From: Candidatus Woesearchaeota archaeon | Lineage (GTDB): Archaea > Nanobdellota > Nanobdellia > Woesearchaeales > JACPJR01 | Assembly (NCBI GenBank): GCA_016187565.1 | Contig: JACPJR010000005.1 | Span: 22,493 to 86,492 of the forward strand | DNA: 64,000 nt | Direction of reading: 5' to 3' | Part shown: positions 42,060 to 51,680 of the stretch, piece by piece | Numbering within the stretch: position 1 is the first letter of the stretch | Layout: each line of letters opens with the position of its first letter | Notes under the pieces: generated by a model | Told to the model about the DNA's origin: nothing | The model's input: the letters and a program-made list of their open reading frames with translations, nothing else | The model's database searches: none | Made by a program: the position numbers and the translations under genes

Positions 42060-42710
42060 TTAATCGATATCTCCCACCCTTCTCAGAAGCTCAACAGCCT
42101 GGCCATGATCTTTGTGGGAAAAGATAAACGAGCCTGCAACAAGGATATTTGCGCCTGCTGCGACAACCTGCTGTGCAGTCTTATCAGTAATGCCACCATC
42201 AACTTGTATATCCATCCCCGGCTTTAGATTTCTCAATTCTTTTATCTTGGCAAGCACGCTGGGCATAAATTTTTGCCCGCCAAATCCTGGGAAAACCGTC
42301 ATGAGTACGACCATATCAACATCATCAAGCAAGACATCAATCATAGACAAGGGATTATCGGGGTTAAGGGCAACACCTACCTGTATGTTGAGGCGCTTCA
42401 AGAAATGCACTGTCTTTTTACGTTCCGCATTGCTCTTGCATGCATTCGCATGGAAGGTTATGGAATCTGCTCCGGCTTCTACAAACGCAGGTGCATACTT
42501 TCTTGGCTCAGTAATCATCAGATGAACATCCTTCTTCAACGGAGTTTTGAGCTTTTTAATAACTACCGGTCCAATTGTGATGTTCGGTACAAAATGACCA
42601 TCCATGACATCGATGTGGAGCCAGTCTGCATTCTTGACCGTGTCTATCTCATCCTGAAGACGAGAAAAATCAGCAGATAAAATTGATGGAGCAATTTTGA
42701 GCGCAGGCAT
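42060..42710 (-). CDS. rpe: Ribulose-phosphate 3-epimerase
   Basis: A 216-residue TIM-barrel enzyme that interconverts ribulose 5-phosphate and xylulose 5-phosphate with a bound metal. APSILSADFSRL is the family start, WLHIDVMDGHFVPNITIGP holds the metal His and catalytic Asp, VHLMITEP supplies the second His, TVFPGFGGQKFMP is the active-site loop, and IQVDGGIT carries the second catalytic Asp. In an organism with GmhA it helps make sedoheptulose 7-phosphate through the pentose pathway. A TATA-like TTTTAAAT lies about 28 bp before the ATG. Confidence 0.95.
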   Translation of the reverse strand: MPALKIAPSILSADFSRLQDEIDTVKNADWLHIDVMDGHFVPNITIGPVVIKKLKTPLKKDVHLMITEPRKYAPAFVEAGADSITFHANACKSNAERKKTVHFLKRLNIQVGVALNPDNPLSMIDVLLDDVDMVVLMTVFPGFGGQKFMPSVLAKIKELRNLKPGMDIQVDGGITDKTAQQVVAAGANILVAGSFIFSHKDHGQAVELLRRVGDID

Positions 42711-42778
42711 AGCTCATATAAGGTAAGGGTTTCTATTTAAAATTTATGCTAAAAGTGTATCACGGAGAATCTTCGTTA

Positions 42779-44011
42779 TCATATCAAGAAGATGATATAC
42801 ACCAGAGCATTGAGTAGGGTTAAAGGAATGCCTATCGCTGCAAACTCAAAAAAAGATATCGTTTCTCCGGTTCTTTTTTCAGCATTTTGGATGATAATGA
42901 TATTACTGGCAGCACCTAAAATAAAGAGATTTCCTGCAATAGTGCTTCCTGCGGCAAGAGCGATAAACGCGATTGCTGATGCACCTGCATGTTGAAGCAT
43001 GGGAAGGTAGAGAGCAACCAGAGGAACATTCGAAATGAACTGGCTTAAGAAAATGCTGGTGGTAAAGATCATAGGAATAGAGGTAAGGTTGATAGTGGGT
43101 TCGAACAAAAATTGCTGGAAAAAACCACTGTCCCAGACACTTTGCATGAGAACAAACAAGGAAGCAAAAAAGATCAGTGTTTGCCAATCAACTTTCTTAA
43201 GAAGAGAAAGACGTTCTTGACTGAACAATAAGAGGGGAAGGGCCCCGATAAGGGCAATGTACAGAAGATCAAAATCAAAAGACGGAATAGCCATGATAAA
43301 AATAATTTTGAGAACGATAAGTATTATGATGAGCAGTAATGAAATCTGAGAAAGAAACGCTAGTCGAGGATTCGTAATGGGTACTTCTTCGTGAATCAAT
43401 AATCGAGTATGGAAATGCTTCCGGTAAAACCATTTTAGCAACAGATAACAAAGCAGTAGATTAATCATCGTCGGTAAAAAAAGATACGTGAAAAAAGCAA
43501 TAAAGGGTTGATCAAGATTACCATGAATCGCAATCAGTAAATTCTGTGGATTCCCAATAGGGCTCATCACACTTCCAATGGTGATGGCAAAGGCAAGTGC
43601 AAGAAGAAGAAGCTTTGTATGCAGGTGATGGCGTTTGGCTAAGAGCAGCATCAACGGAGTGCCAATAATTGCTACTGTATCATTCATCAGCAACATAGAG
43701 GCAATAGCCATACCAAATAAAATAAACAGCAACAAAACATCAATTGATGGAGCTTTGCGAAAAAGAAGATTTGCCAGAGAGGAGAGATAACCACCGTCTT
43801 CTAATGCAACACCGACAATAAACATGCCAAAGAGAAAGAGAATAATATCCGTATTGATAGACCTCAAGGCACTATCAAATGAGATCTGTCCTGTCACAAG
43901 AACCAACAATGCGCCACCAAGCATGATCATCCAAATAGGGAGTCGTATCGATCCTATTTGACGAAATGCAATCAACAGAAAGACCACAACTAAAACAATG
44001 ATGGGAATCAT
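42779..44011 (-). CDS. ArsB/NhaD (IT) superfamily ion transporter
   Basis: A 410-residue membrane protein with about 11-12 helices arranged as two inverted halves. GMFIVGVALEDGGYL and MLLMNDTVAIIGTPLML in the first half and SQFISNVPLVALYLP in the second are the paired hairpin motifs of the ArsB/NhaD and SLC13-like transporters. The Asn/Asp in NDTVA and SNVP are the expected ion-site residues. Candidate roles are Na+/H+ exchange, arsenite export or anion uptake. I start at 44011 (MIPIIVLVVV); the 16 codons upstream are not hydrophobic and lie in a promoter region. Confidence 0.83.
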   Translation of the reverse strand: MIPIIVLVVVFLLIAFRQIGSIRLPIWMIMLGGALLVLVTGQISFDSALRSINTDIILFLFGMFIVGVALEDGGYLSSLANLLFRKAPSIDVLLLFILFGMAIASMLLMNDTVAIIGTPLMLLLAKRHHLHTKLLLLALAFAITIGSVMSPIGNPQNLLIAIHGNLDQPFIAFFTYLFLPTMINLLLCYLLLKWFYRKHFHTRLLIHEEVPITNPRLAFLSQISLLLIIILIVLKIIFIMAIPSFDFDLLYIALIGALPLLLFSQERLSLLKKVDWQTLIFFASLFVLMQSVWDSGFFQQFLFEPTINLTSIPMIFTTSIFLSQFISNVPLVALYLPMLQHAGASAIAFIALAAGSTIAGNLFILGAASNIIIIQNAEKRTGETISFFEFAAIGIPLTLLNALVYIIFLI

Positions 44012-44096
44012 GCAACTACGATAACAACACCCTATTAAAATGTTGCGACCAAGAAACAATAAGGTAGCTCGTGGATCGAAAATTGTATGCTATATA

Positions 44097-44316
44097 GCGC
44101 ACGCCACGCCAGTGGCGGCTGACGGATTGTTCACGTTGTTCACAATCCTACGAAGCACCCCAAAGGGGACCCGCTTCGTCAGCGCCACAACTGGTTACGC
44201 TCAGTTTATCAAACTTCAGCAAAGTTTGTGGGCGTGCGACGAGCCGAGGCTTCTCCGGAGTGGCGAGTAGGGCGTTTCCGCAGAAACGACCGTCGCACCG
44301 CCATTATGGGTGCTGC
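44097..44316. repeat. Structured non-coding repeat element, copy 2 (short form)
   Basis: A 220-bp relative of the 38198 element in the gap between two minus-strand genes. CGCACGCC and GGCGTGCG form the outer arms, GCTGACG and CGTCAGC the next pair, and CGAAGC with GCTTCG encloses a CCCC/GGGG stem. It lacks about 120 bp of internal hairpins. The GCGACGAGCCGAGGC core is shared, and its inner hairpin is CGTTTC with GAAACG, different from copy 1 but still paired. This double change argues for a selected fold. Nothing else is seen in 44012-44346. Confidence 0.75.
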
Positions 44317-44346
44317 AAAGTTAAACGATTATTTTACGTTCATTCT

Positions 44347-44550
44347 TTAGTGGTGCTTGTTGTTGATCTTGAGGTAGTTATGTATCCAGCACCAACCAAT
44401 GAAGCTCTCGATCAAAGCAATCCACCCGACGATGGCAATAAGCCAATTGGCTAACGCAATGTCGTAGTGGGGAGCCCAGGGACCGAGCCACCAAAACCCA
44501 AGCGCAAAGCGCAGAATTCGATCTAATTTACCAAGATTTTGTTTTACCAT
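44347..44550 (-). CDS. DUF2892 (YgaP-like) membrane protein
   Basis: A 67-residue protein. KQNLGKLDRILRFALGFWW is the DUF2892 opening (NxGxxDRxxR followed by a helix), and GWIALIESFIGWCWIH is the second helix with the usual Cys near its end. Homologues occur fused to rhodanese domains or alone; function unknown. GAGGTGAACC precedes the start. Confidence 0.8.
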   Translation of the reverse strand: MVKQNLGKLDRILRFALGFWWLGPWAPHYDIALANWLIAIVGWIALIESFIGWCWIHNYLKINNKHH

Positions 44551-44678
44551 GGTTCACCTCTTTTAACAACTGTGGAAATTGTTGGGAATTGTAGCCTTCT
44601 GTAAAAAATATAATGTTTATAGTTTCTCTTTATATTAATTTACTCTTTTTTTGATTTTTTGACTGTGAAAAAAAAAGA

Positions 44679-44686
44679 TTTTTAAA
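44679..44686 (+). promoter_or_regulatory. TATA box for the cysteine-rich gene
   Basis: TTTTTAAA is centred 25.5 bp before ATG 44708, the spacing for a leaderless transcript. Confidence 0.55.
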
Positions 44687-44707
44687 GACTGATGATATTA
44701 CCGGCCC

Positions 44708-44971
44708 ATGGATGCATGTTTCAATTGTAAAATCACTCCAAAATTGGAGTATTGTTGTGGATCTCACCCTGAGACCGGAGAGTCACAGAGGTTATATCTG
44801 AAAAGAAAAAGTGTCTCTGCATGTCCACATCTGAATAGATTCGGAACGTGTGATATTTATGAGAGAAGACCCGAACCTTGTCAAGTGTATGAATGCCCTA
44901 GGCTTGAAGGAAGAGACACTTTCGAACGCCTAGGTACACGATTTGATTTTTCTTTTTTGAATTCTGAATAA
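44708..44971 (+). CDS. YkgJ-like cysteine cluster protein
   Basis: An 87-residue protein rich in cysteine: CFNC, YCCG, then ACPHL and GTCDIYERRPEPCQVYEC. The last part closely follows the YkgJ/UPF0153 pattern (CPHLxxxGxCxIYxxRPxxCRxYxC), thought to bind zinc or iron. The usual N-terminal CCxxC lies earlier than normal and the protein is short. It ends 70 bp before the complex I-like operon, which has its own TATA box. Confidence 0.7.
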   Translation: MDACFNCKITPKLEYCCGSHPETGESQRLYLKRKSVSACPHLNRFGTCDIYERRPEPCQVYECPRLEGRDTFERLGTRFDFSFLNSE

Positions 44972-44996
44972 ATTTGACAAAAAAGCATACAAAAAT

Positions 44997-45005
44997 TTAT
45001 ATAGT
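44997..45005 (+). promoter_or_regulatory. TATA box for the complex I-like operon
   Basis: TTTATATAG would set the transcription start near 45027, about 15 bases before the GTG at 45042. It is the only promoter seen for the six-gene operon. Confidence 0.55.
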
Positions 45006-45041
45006 ACGACGCAGTGCGGCTTCGAACTCCTCATAGAGACG

Positions 45042-47000
45042 GTGATACCTATCGTTACAAATTTTATTACGCTAGCAATAGTCTGGCAAGGTGGCATTGT
45101 ACTGTTACTGCTTAGCTTTCTGCTTCCCTTATTACTCGTATCATGTAAGTGCTCATGGATTCGAAAAGGCTCTTTACTCTCGATGATTCTTGGTTTGGTA
45201 GCCTTAACTTATGTTGCCGGTATCTCCTTATATCGAGGGGAAGTAGCAAGCCTTGTTTTCTTTTCCCTGCCCTTTGTTATGTTTATTGACCGTTTTGCTG
45301 CTTTTTTTATTGTAGTGGTAACGATCATTTCAACCTGCGTGGCAATCTATTCATGGAGTTATGTTGAACACTATGCTTCAAGCACTAAAAAGAACCTTCT
45401 CGTGGCATTGATGGGTTCGTTTATTCTGTTTATGATTCTGGTTATAACCTCTCACGATATGCTCTCTTTCCTTATTTTCTGGGAACTCATGGCATTGGCG
45501 TCATTTCTCTTGGTAATGTTTGAATATGAAAAACAAGAAACACGAAAAGCAGGATTGTTTTATTTTATTATGACGCAAATGAGTACGGTATTTTTGTTGT
45601 TGGCATTTATTCTCTTCGCTAATGCAACAGGGTCATTGGCATTACAGACACCCTCAGCATTAACTCCAACAATGGGCAGTATTATTTTTGTGCTCCTCTT
45701 TTTTGGTTTTGGTATTAAAGCAGGTATCATTCCTTTACATAAATGGCTGCCATATGCCCATCCTGCCAGCCCCTCAAATGTTTCTGCTTTAATGTCAGGC
45801 GTTATGATTAAGGTTGCTCTCTATGGATTGATGCGCTTTGTGCTTATGATTTTACCGCCACAACTCTGGTGGGGAATAGTGATTTTGATAGCCGGAACTA
45901 TTTCTGCCTTACTAGGCGTTATCTATGCGCTCAAAGAACATGATATTAAACGATTATTAGCCTATCACAGTATCGAAAATATTGGTATCATCCTCATTGG
46001 CTTTGGCTTAGCTGGAATCTTACAATGGTACCAATTGGGAAATCTCGCAACACTCGCATTAGCTGGATCATTATTTCATATCTTAAATCATGCGTTGTTC
46101 AAGTCTCTCTTATTCCTAACTGCTGGTTCAGTAGTACAGGCAACGGGAACCAGAAATATTGAAGAGATGGGTGGACTCATCAAGGTCATGCCCATTACCG
46201 CAACACTGTTTTTAGTAGGAGCAATCTCCATTGCTGCATTACCCCCCTTTAATGGCTTCATGAGCGAACTGATGATTTTCCAAGCCTTTTTTGCCTCTGG
46301 TGAAATCCCCAATGCTCTTATGGTTATTTTCTTAATGGTATGTCTATCATTGTTAGCGTTGACAAGCGCCCTAGCAGCCGTATGTTTTGTAAAGGCCTTT
46401 GCCATTACTTTCTTAGCTAGTCCTCGGTCAGAACATGCAGCAAAAGCAAAGGAAGTCCATACATCGATGCTGCTGGGACCGGCATTACTAGCGCTCTTGT
46501 GTTTAGGGTTGGGATTATTTTCATATCAGATTTTTTCCAGGATTATAGATAGTTCAGTCTTACCGAACATGCTTTTCATTGGCATAGCTTTACTCATCAG
46601 TTATGTGGTCATCGTTGCTACCTTATTTTTCCTCGCCTCCCCTAAGACCAGGATCAGTGAAACCTGGGGCTGTGGTTTAATCTCACAGAATGCCCGGATG
46701 GAATACACTGCTTCTGGCTTCTCAGAACCAATCATGAATATCTTTAGTCTTATTTACCGTCCGAAGAAAACAATTGAAAGGGAATATGCTGAACCTTCGA
46801 AGAGCATTTTTACCAAGGGAAAAGCACATTTCGATCTGGTCAAATTTTTTGAAGCGTATCTGTATATGCCGGTTATCAGTCTTATCAATAGAGTATCCTT
46901 AGTAATAACGAAGTTGCACACCGGAAGTCTGGATACCTATACCGCCTATGTGTTTGTTGCCATGGTAGTCTTAATGATTCTTGCAGGGTGGTTAGGATGA
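45042..47000 (+). CDS. HyfB/NuoL-like ion-translocating membrane subunit
   Basis: A 652-residue antiporter-like subunit with about 14-16 helices. IFWELMALASFLLV has the conserved Glu of helix 5; GIKAGIIPLHKWLPYAHP has the Lys and His of the discontinuous helix 7 region; LLAYHSIENIGIILIG and HILNHALFKSLLFLTAGSV carry the second half's Lys. These proton-path residues are all present. Starts with GTG. The C-terminal WGCGL segment is typical of HyfB/HycC. It is the first gene of an operon whose genes nearly all overlap. Confidence 0.88.
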   Translation: MIPIVTNFITLAIVWQGGIVLLLLSFLLPLLLVSCKCSWIRKGSLLSMILGLVALTYVAGISLYRGEVASLVFFSLPFVMFIDRFAAFFIVVVTIISTCVAIYSWSYVEHYASSTKKNLLVALMGSFILFMILVITSHDMLSFLIFWELMALASFLLVMFEYEKQETRKAGLFYFIMTQMSTVFLLLAFILFANATGSLALQTPSALTPTMGSIIFVLLFFGFGIKAGIIPLHKWLPYAHPASPSNVSALMSGVMIKVALYGLMRFVLMILPPQLWWGIVILIAGTISALLGVIYALKEHDIKRLLAYHSIENIGIILIGFGLAGILQWYQLGNLATLALAGSLFHILNHALFKSLLFLTAGSVVQATGTRNIEEMGGLIKVMPITATLFLVGAISIAALPPFNGFMSELMIFQAFFASGEIPNALMVIFLMVCLSLLALTSALAAVCFVKAFAITFLASPRSEHAAKAKEVHTSMLLGPALLALLCLGLGLFSYQIFSRIIDSSVLPNMLFIGIALLISYVVIVATLFFLASPKTRISETWGCGLISQNARMEYTASGFSEPIMNIFSLIYRPKKTIEREYAEPSKSIFTKGKAHFDLVKFFEAYLYMPVISLINRVSLVITKLHTGSLDTYTAYVFVAMVVLMILAGWLG

Positions 47001-47941
47001 ATACGTCATTTGTGCTCTTCAGCTTCCTCAATATACTCCTCGCACTTCTTGTTTCTCCCTTGTTTATCATGCTTATCAAGAAAGTAAAGGCCATGGCACA
47101 GGGAAGACGAGGTCCCTCGTTGTGGCAGGGTTATTACAATCTAGGGAAATTGTTGAAAAAAGAAGTGCTTTATTCCCCCAATGCTTCGTTCATTATGCGC
47201 ATTACGCCCTATATCAACCTCATGGTCATGATCGTGGCTATATTATTCGTACCACTGACATTTATTCCTCAGCCAGTTGATGCTATTGGAAACATTATTC
47301 TTTTCTTGTATCTCCTCGCGTTAGGAAAATTTTTCATGGCGTTAGCCGGACTAGATGCCGGAAGCACCTTTGGAGGCATGGGCAGCTCCAGGGAGATGAC
47401 CTTCTCTGCAATCCTTGAACCTGTTGCTATTATGGTATTTGCAGCCTTGGCATTTATAGTAAAAACAACAAACATCCATACCATGTTTCTCCAGGTTTCT
47501 GAGAATGGGTTAGCAACCTTTAGTCCCAGCCTATTACTCTTATCAATTCCACTTTTCATTGTACTCATCGTAGAAACAGCACGAATTCCTGTGGATAATC
47601 CAGAAACACATCTAGAGTTAACAATGATCCATGAAGCAATGATTTTAGAGCAGTCTGGCAAAAATCTCGCACTTATGGAACTATCACATGCTATTAAGCA
47701 AACCTTGCTGATGGGTCTGCTCATCAACATCTTCTTTCCGTGGGGAATTGCAACTACCGTAAGCCCTGGAACATTGGTGCTCGGAATCATCAGTTTTTTC
47801 CTGAAAGGAGTTGTTCTCTGTGTTATCCTCGGCATATTTGAGTCAAGCATAGCCAAACTACGGTTGTTCAGACTGCCAAGCCTCTTTATGATTGCTTTTT
47901 TCCTTTCGTTTATTACTATCCTCCTTGAGGTGTTTGCCTGA
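46997..47941 (+). CDS. HycD/HyfC/NuoH-like membrane subunit
   Basis: A 314-residue protein with eight or so helices, corresponding to complex I NuoH, which links the membrane arm to the soluble module. GRRGPSLWQGYYNLGKLLKKE is the loop facing the soluble arm, and ETARIPVDNPETHLELTM then IHEAMILEQSG is the conserved acidic loop at the quinone/E-channel region. ATG 46997 overlaps the previous stop by four bases; the frame opens nine bases earlier with GTG. Everything expected of a coupling subunit is present. Confidence 0.88.
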   Translation: MNTSFVLFSFLNILLALLVSPLFIMLIKKVKAMAQGRRGPSLWQGYYNLGKLLKKEVLYSPNASFIMRITPYINLMVMIVAILFVPLTFIPQPVDAIGNIILFLYLLALGKFFMALAGLDAGSTFGGMGSSREMTFSAILEPVAIMVFAALAFIVKTTNIHTMFLQVSENGLATFSPSLLLLSIPLFIVLIVETARIPVDNPETHLELTMIHEAMILEQSGKNLALMELSHAIKQTLLMGLLINIFFPWGIATTVSPGTLVLGIISFFLKGVVLCVILGIFESSIAKLRLFRLPSLFMIAFFLSFITILLEVFA

Positions 47942-48615
47942 TGGAACTCTTCTGGATTAATGGGCTGGTTAAGGTGTTGTTGATCTGTATATTGATCACG
48001 GTTACGTTTATTGTGACGAGGAGAGATATCCTCAGTTTGATGACCTCATACCGCATCCAATCCTTATTTTTAGCCTTCTTGGCAATGGTGCTGTATTTTC
48101 AGGAGCAGACCATGACCTTGCTCTTTGTAGCTTTGTTAACGCTCGTCAGCAAGGTGTTTATTATTCCGTGGATGTTCAAGAAAGTGCAGGCAACGATGAA
48201 AATCCATCGAGATGTTGAATTTCACTATCTGACGCCGGTTAGCTCGATGCTTGTTTCCATGTTTATTATTCTCGGGGTTTATTCAGCGTTTTATCAATTG
48301 CAAGGACTTATTGGCGATGAATTGTTTTTCCTTGGAGCAATATTGGGCATCTCCTTAACATTCATGGGATTAGTTATTGTTTTTAGTCGGAAAAAAGCGA
48401 TTACCAAAATCATCGGTTATCTGACCATGGAGAATGGCGTTGTCCTTTTCAGTCTTTTCGTGACCGAACTTCCGTTTATTATTGAGATCCTTGTTATTCT
48501 TGATCTGATTATGTTAGTGCTTTTGGTAACTTTGCTAGCCTTTGGCTTAGATGCTAGTGTGGAGGAATTTCATTACAAATTACACCATTGGTTTCGTCGG
48601 GAGGAAAAACCATGA
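47941..48615 (+). CDS. HyfE/NuoK-like membrane subunit
   Basis: A 224-residue protein with about seven helices. TKIIGYLTMENGVVLFSLFV contains the Glu of the NuoK-type helix, and the long form matches HyfE of hydrogenase-4 and Ehr complexes rather than the short NuoK. Its ATG shares one base with the stop of the HycD-like gene. It ends in a soluble tail (HYKLHHWFRRE). It would provide part of the proton path between NuoH and the antiporter-like subunits. Confidence 0.83.
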   Translation: MELFWINGLVKVLLICILITVTFIVTRRDILSLMTSYRIQSLFLAFLAMVLYFQEQTMTLLFVALLTLVSKVFIIPWMFKKVQATMKIHRDVEFHYLTPVSSMLVSMFIILGVYSAFYQLQGLIGDELFFLGAILGISLTFMGLVIVFSRKKAITKIIGYLTMENGVVLFSLFVTELPFIIEILVILDLIMLVLLVTLLAFGLDASVEEFHYKLHHWFRREEKP

Positions 48616-50084
48616 TCCTTCAATGGTTTGTCTTGGCTACGTTGGCAGCAGTGCTCCTCATTCTTATTAGTCGATCACATAAACGAATGAATTTTCTAAC
48701 TATTATCCATTCATTGGTTTTCATGGGACTCACCATCTACCTGTTTGCCACAGAAGAATTACCAACCACGTATTTTAGTAGTGCGTACTTCTTAGCCGAT
48801 CATTTGGTTATCTATGAATCCTTGATTGCTGGATTTATTTTTTTCTTATCAGCGGTTTATGCCTTAGGATATATTGAAAGTTTGTTGGCAGCAAAGGAGA
48901 TGAGTCGTAAGAATATCAAGTTGTTTTACATCAGCTTTAATGTCCTTTTGCTGGTAATCATCCTTGCATTTTTTTCCAATAACCTAGCCCTGTTTTGGGT
49001 CTTTTTGGAGTTAACAACACTGTTGTCAGCAGTTCTTGTTGTTACCCTGAATGCTAAGGAAAACGTCGTGGCAGCATTAGAGTACATCTTCATCGCTTCC
49101 ACGGCCATGCTCTTTTCGTTAATAGGACTTATTCTCTTGTTCGCCATAAGCCAGCAGCAATCAGGTACAGGAACTATAAATTGGACAGCACTCCTGCTCC
49201 AGGCGTCTTCGCTTTCCCCGCCCTTGCTGCTTCTCGCCTCATTATTTATCTTTGTGGGGTTTGCAGCAAAATCCGGGTTAGTACCATTCCACACCTGGTT
49301 ACCGTATACACACTCAAAAGCGCCTTCTGCAGTAAGTGTGATCTTATCTGCAAGCATCTTGAATGTTGGTATGTATGGACTTATTCGGCTTTCTGCCGTA
49401 ATGCAGCATACCACAAAAGCCTTGTTTTTCTCTTGGGTAATTATGATATTTGGACTGCTGAGCATCGCTGTTGCTGGTTTCGTCATGCTCCAACGGACAA
49501 ACCTAAAAAAAGTAATTGCATACTCGAGCATTGAACATAATGGATTTATGCTGCTTGCAATAGGACTAGGCACACCGTTAGCCCTGTTTTGGGTATTATT
49601 TTATCTGCTTGCCCATTCACTTACCAAAGCACTTTTGTTTTTTTCTGCAGGCATCGTCCATCGACAGTATGATCTTTTGGACGTCAATAAAATAAAGAAT
49701 CTGCTAACACTACAGCCTGTTGCCTCGTGGGGATTAATTTTGGGAGGAGTGGCAATTATTGGGATGCCACCATTTGCATTATTCTTAGGAAAAGTATTCA
49801 TTGTAACCCAGATCGGATCATTTTCACCAACCTTACTTGTCGTAACCTTGTTGCTCTTGCTTCTCGTCGCTGGGGCTTTTGCATCTTTTGTAACCAAAGC
49901 GTTTGCACAAAATGATAACGCCTCTGAGGAGAAGTACAACACGCCCATAACCATGAAGTTCCCTATTATTTTCCTTTTGATCTTGCTCATACTCTTGTTT
50001 TTCCTCGGATTGTTTCCCGAGTCATGGTTCCAAACATTTTTATGGTCGATAGTTCAAGATGTGAGCGGGGGAATAATCACATGA
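48612..50084 (+). CDS. HyfF/NuoM-N-like ion-translocating membrane subunit
   Basis: A 490-residue second antiporter-like subunit with about 14 helices. LFWVFLELTTLLSAVLV holds the conserved Glu, GFAAKSGLVPFHTWLPYTHS the Lys and His, and KKVIAYSSIEHNGFML with HSLTKALLFFSAG the second-half Lys. ATG 48612 overlaps the HyfE stop by four bases and has GGGAGG upstream. Two such subunits imply at least two ion channels in the complex. Confidence 0.88.
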   Translation: MILQWFVLATLAAVLLILISRSHKRMNFLTIIHSLVFMGLTIYLFATEELPTTYFSSAYFLADHLVIYESLIAGFIFFLSAVYALGYIESLLAAKEMSRKNIKLFYISFNVLLLVIILAFFSNNLALFWVFLELTTLLSAVLVVTLNAKENVVAALEYIFIASTAMLFSLIGLILLFAISQQQSGTGTINWTALLLQASSLSPPLLLLASLFIFVGFAAKSGLVPFHTWLPYTHSKAPSAVSVILSASILNVGMYGLIRLSAVMQHTTKALFFSWVIMIFGLLSIAVAGFVMLQRTNLKKVIAYSSIEHNGFMLLAIGLGTPLALFWVLFYLLAHSLTKALLFFSAGIVHRQYDLLDVNKIKNLLTLQPVASWGLILGGVAIIGMPPFALFLGKVFIVTQIGSFSPTLLVVTLLLLLLVAGAFASFVTKAFAQNDNASEEKYNTPITMKFPIIFLLILLILLFFLGLFPESWFQTFLWSIVQDVSGGIIT

Positions 50085-51670
50085 AATGGTTAGTTGATAA
50101 GGTAAAACGGTTACTTGCTGAAAAAAAGATTTCCGGCAAGGTTACGATGAAAATACAAGACCAAGAATTACATGTTTCAGTTCCTGACGAACAGTTCATG
50201 GCAGTTGTTGAAGCCCTATCTCATGATGGTTTTGAACTCAGTAGTCTTTTTGCTGTTGAGGGATTTGGACACACAAAGGGATTCACGTTGTTCTACGTGT
50301 TGGAAAAGAAAAAACATCAACCATGGTTAATCCTAGAAAGATCCATTACTGGAACAACGACAAGCTCTATTGCCAAATTTTTCCCCTCTGCGTGCTGGTA
50401 TGAACGAGAGATGATGGACGGGTTTGGTATGAGCTTTGAGGACGCATTAGATACAAGAAGACTGTTCCTTATGGAACAGTATCCAGAAGGATTTCATCCG
50501 TTGTTGCGTTCATTCAAAAATACAAAGATTACTTCAAGAAAACATATTCTTCCCCAGCAGGAATACACCTTTAAGCAAGTAAACGGAGAAGGAGTTTATC
50601 ACATCCCTGTTGGACCAGTACATGCGGGGATTATTGAGCCTGGCCATTTTCGGTTTAGTGTTATTGGTGAAACCATTTGCAACCTTGAAATCAGAATGTT
50701 TTACAAACATCGGGGTGTCGAGAAATTAGCAGAAGGAAAGAAGCCTTCTGAGGTCATTCCTCTTGCTGAATCCATTAGTGGCGATGAAACTACAGCCAAT
50801 GCAGTTGCCTTTTGCACTGCTGTGGAGAAAATTTCAGGGATAGTTATTCCAAAGTCTGCAGCATATTTGCGAATACTCTTTCTGGAATTGGAACGGATGT
50901 ACTCGTTATTAGGAGATTTAGCCGGCATGATTATCGATGTAGCATATCCTCTAGGAGCTAGTCCTTTTTTTATCCTGCGTGAAGAATTGTTGCGTCAAAA
51001 TCACGCATTAACTGGCTCACGATTTATGAAAAACACGATTTTTGTAGGTGGTGTACGGTGCGATCTTTCCAATGGCACGCTTACACAACTGAAGAAATAC
51101 TTGCCATTATTCTCACGGCGCTTACAGGAGGCAGTAAACCATGTGGTAACCATGCCTTCAGTGGTTGATAGGTTTGAGACAACAGGAGTCATACGACGTG
51201 ATTTAGTACATTCATTACACCTCACTGGACCGGTTGCTCGGGCATCTGGCGAATTACTTGATACTCGTGTGGATCATGTCTATGGACTCTATCATGAATA
51301 TGTACCCAAAATAAGGATCGAAGAAAAAGGCGATGTCTTGGCACGGTTTACGGTAAAAGTTGCTGAAGTGCTGGAAGCAGCAGAATTATGCCGAAAAGTA
51401 CTCGTAAAAATACCTTCTGGTTCAACAGTTCCAGAGATAGCACAGGGAACAATAAAAGACGGTTCTGTATTAATGGTAGTGGAATCAGCAAGAGGACAAA
51501 ATATCCATTGGGTTTGGATTCACGAAGGAAAAATAAGTAGATATAAAGTCAGGACAGCTTCATTTTGTAATTGGCAGGCAATTGAACACGCAGTTTTGGA
51601 TAATATTGTACCCGACTTTCCGTTGATTAACAAAAGCCTCAACTTGTCCTATGCAGGTACTGATTTATGA
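50081..51670 (+). CDS. HycE/NuoCD-like subunit lacking the NiFe-site cysteines
   Basis: A 529-residue fusion of a NuoC domain (about 1-160) and a hydrogenase large-subunit/NuoD domain. In true group 4 hydrogenases the first metal motif is RxCGxC with a later His; here the aligned residues are ESISGDETTANA (from residue 230), with Ser and Glu at the Cys positions. The C-terminal motif DPCxxCxxR is NLSYAGTDL, again without Cys. So no NiFe centre can be bound, as in energy-converting hydrogenase-related (Ehr) complexes and NuoD. ATG 50081 overlaps the previous stop; the frame is open 57 bases earlier. Confidence 0.87.
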   Translation: MKWLVDKVKRLLAEKKISGKVTMKIQDQELHVSVPDEQFMAVVEALSHDGFELSSLFAVEGFGHTKGFTLFYVLEKKKHQPWLILERSITGTTTSSIAKFFPSACWYEREMMDGFGMSFEDALDTRRLFLMEQYPEGFHPLLRSFKNTKITSRKHILPQQEYTFKQVNGEGVYHIPVGPVHAGIIEPGHFRFSVIGETICNLEIRMFYKHRGVEKLAEGKKPSEVIPLAESISGDETTANAVAFCTAVEKISGIVIPKSAAYLRILFLELERMYSLLGDLAGMIIDVAYPLGASPFFILREELLRQNHALTGSRFMKNTIFVGGVRCDLSNGTLTQLKKYLPLFSRRLQEAVNHVVTMPSVVDRFETTGVIRRDLVHSLHLTGPVARASGELLDTRVDHVYGLYHEYVPKIRIEEKGDVLARFTVKVAEVLEAAELCRKVLVKIPSGSTVPEIAQGTIKDGSVLMVVESARGQNIHWVWIHEGKISRYKVRTASFCNWQAIEHAVLDNIVPDFPLINKSLNLSYAGTDL

Positions 51671-51680
51671 GGGAAAGAAT

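Noticed and set aside
42112..42680. Plus-strand open frames opposite rpe
   Set aside because: They are shadows of a clear ribulose-phosphate epimerase gene, with cysteine-rich unnatural composition.
47269..49990. Minus-strand open frames opposite the membrane subunits
   Set aside because: Long hydrophobic genes often leave open antisense frames; these show no start signals or known motifs.
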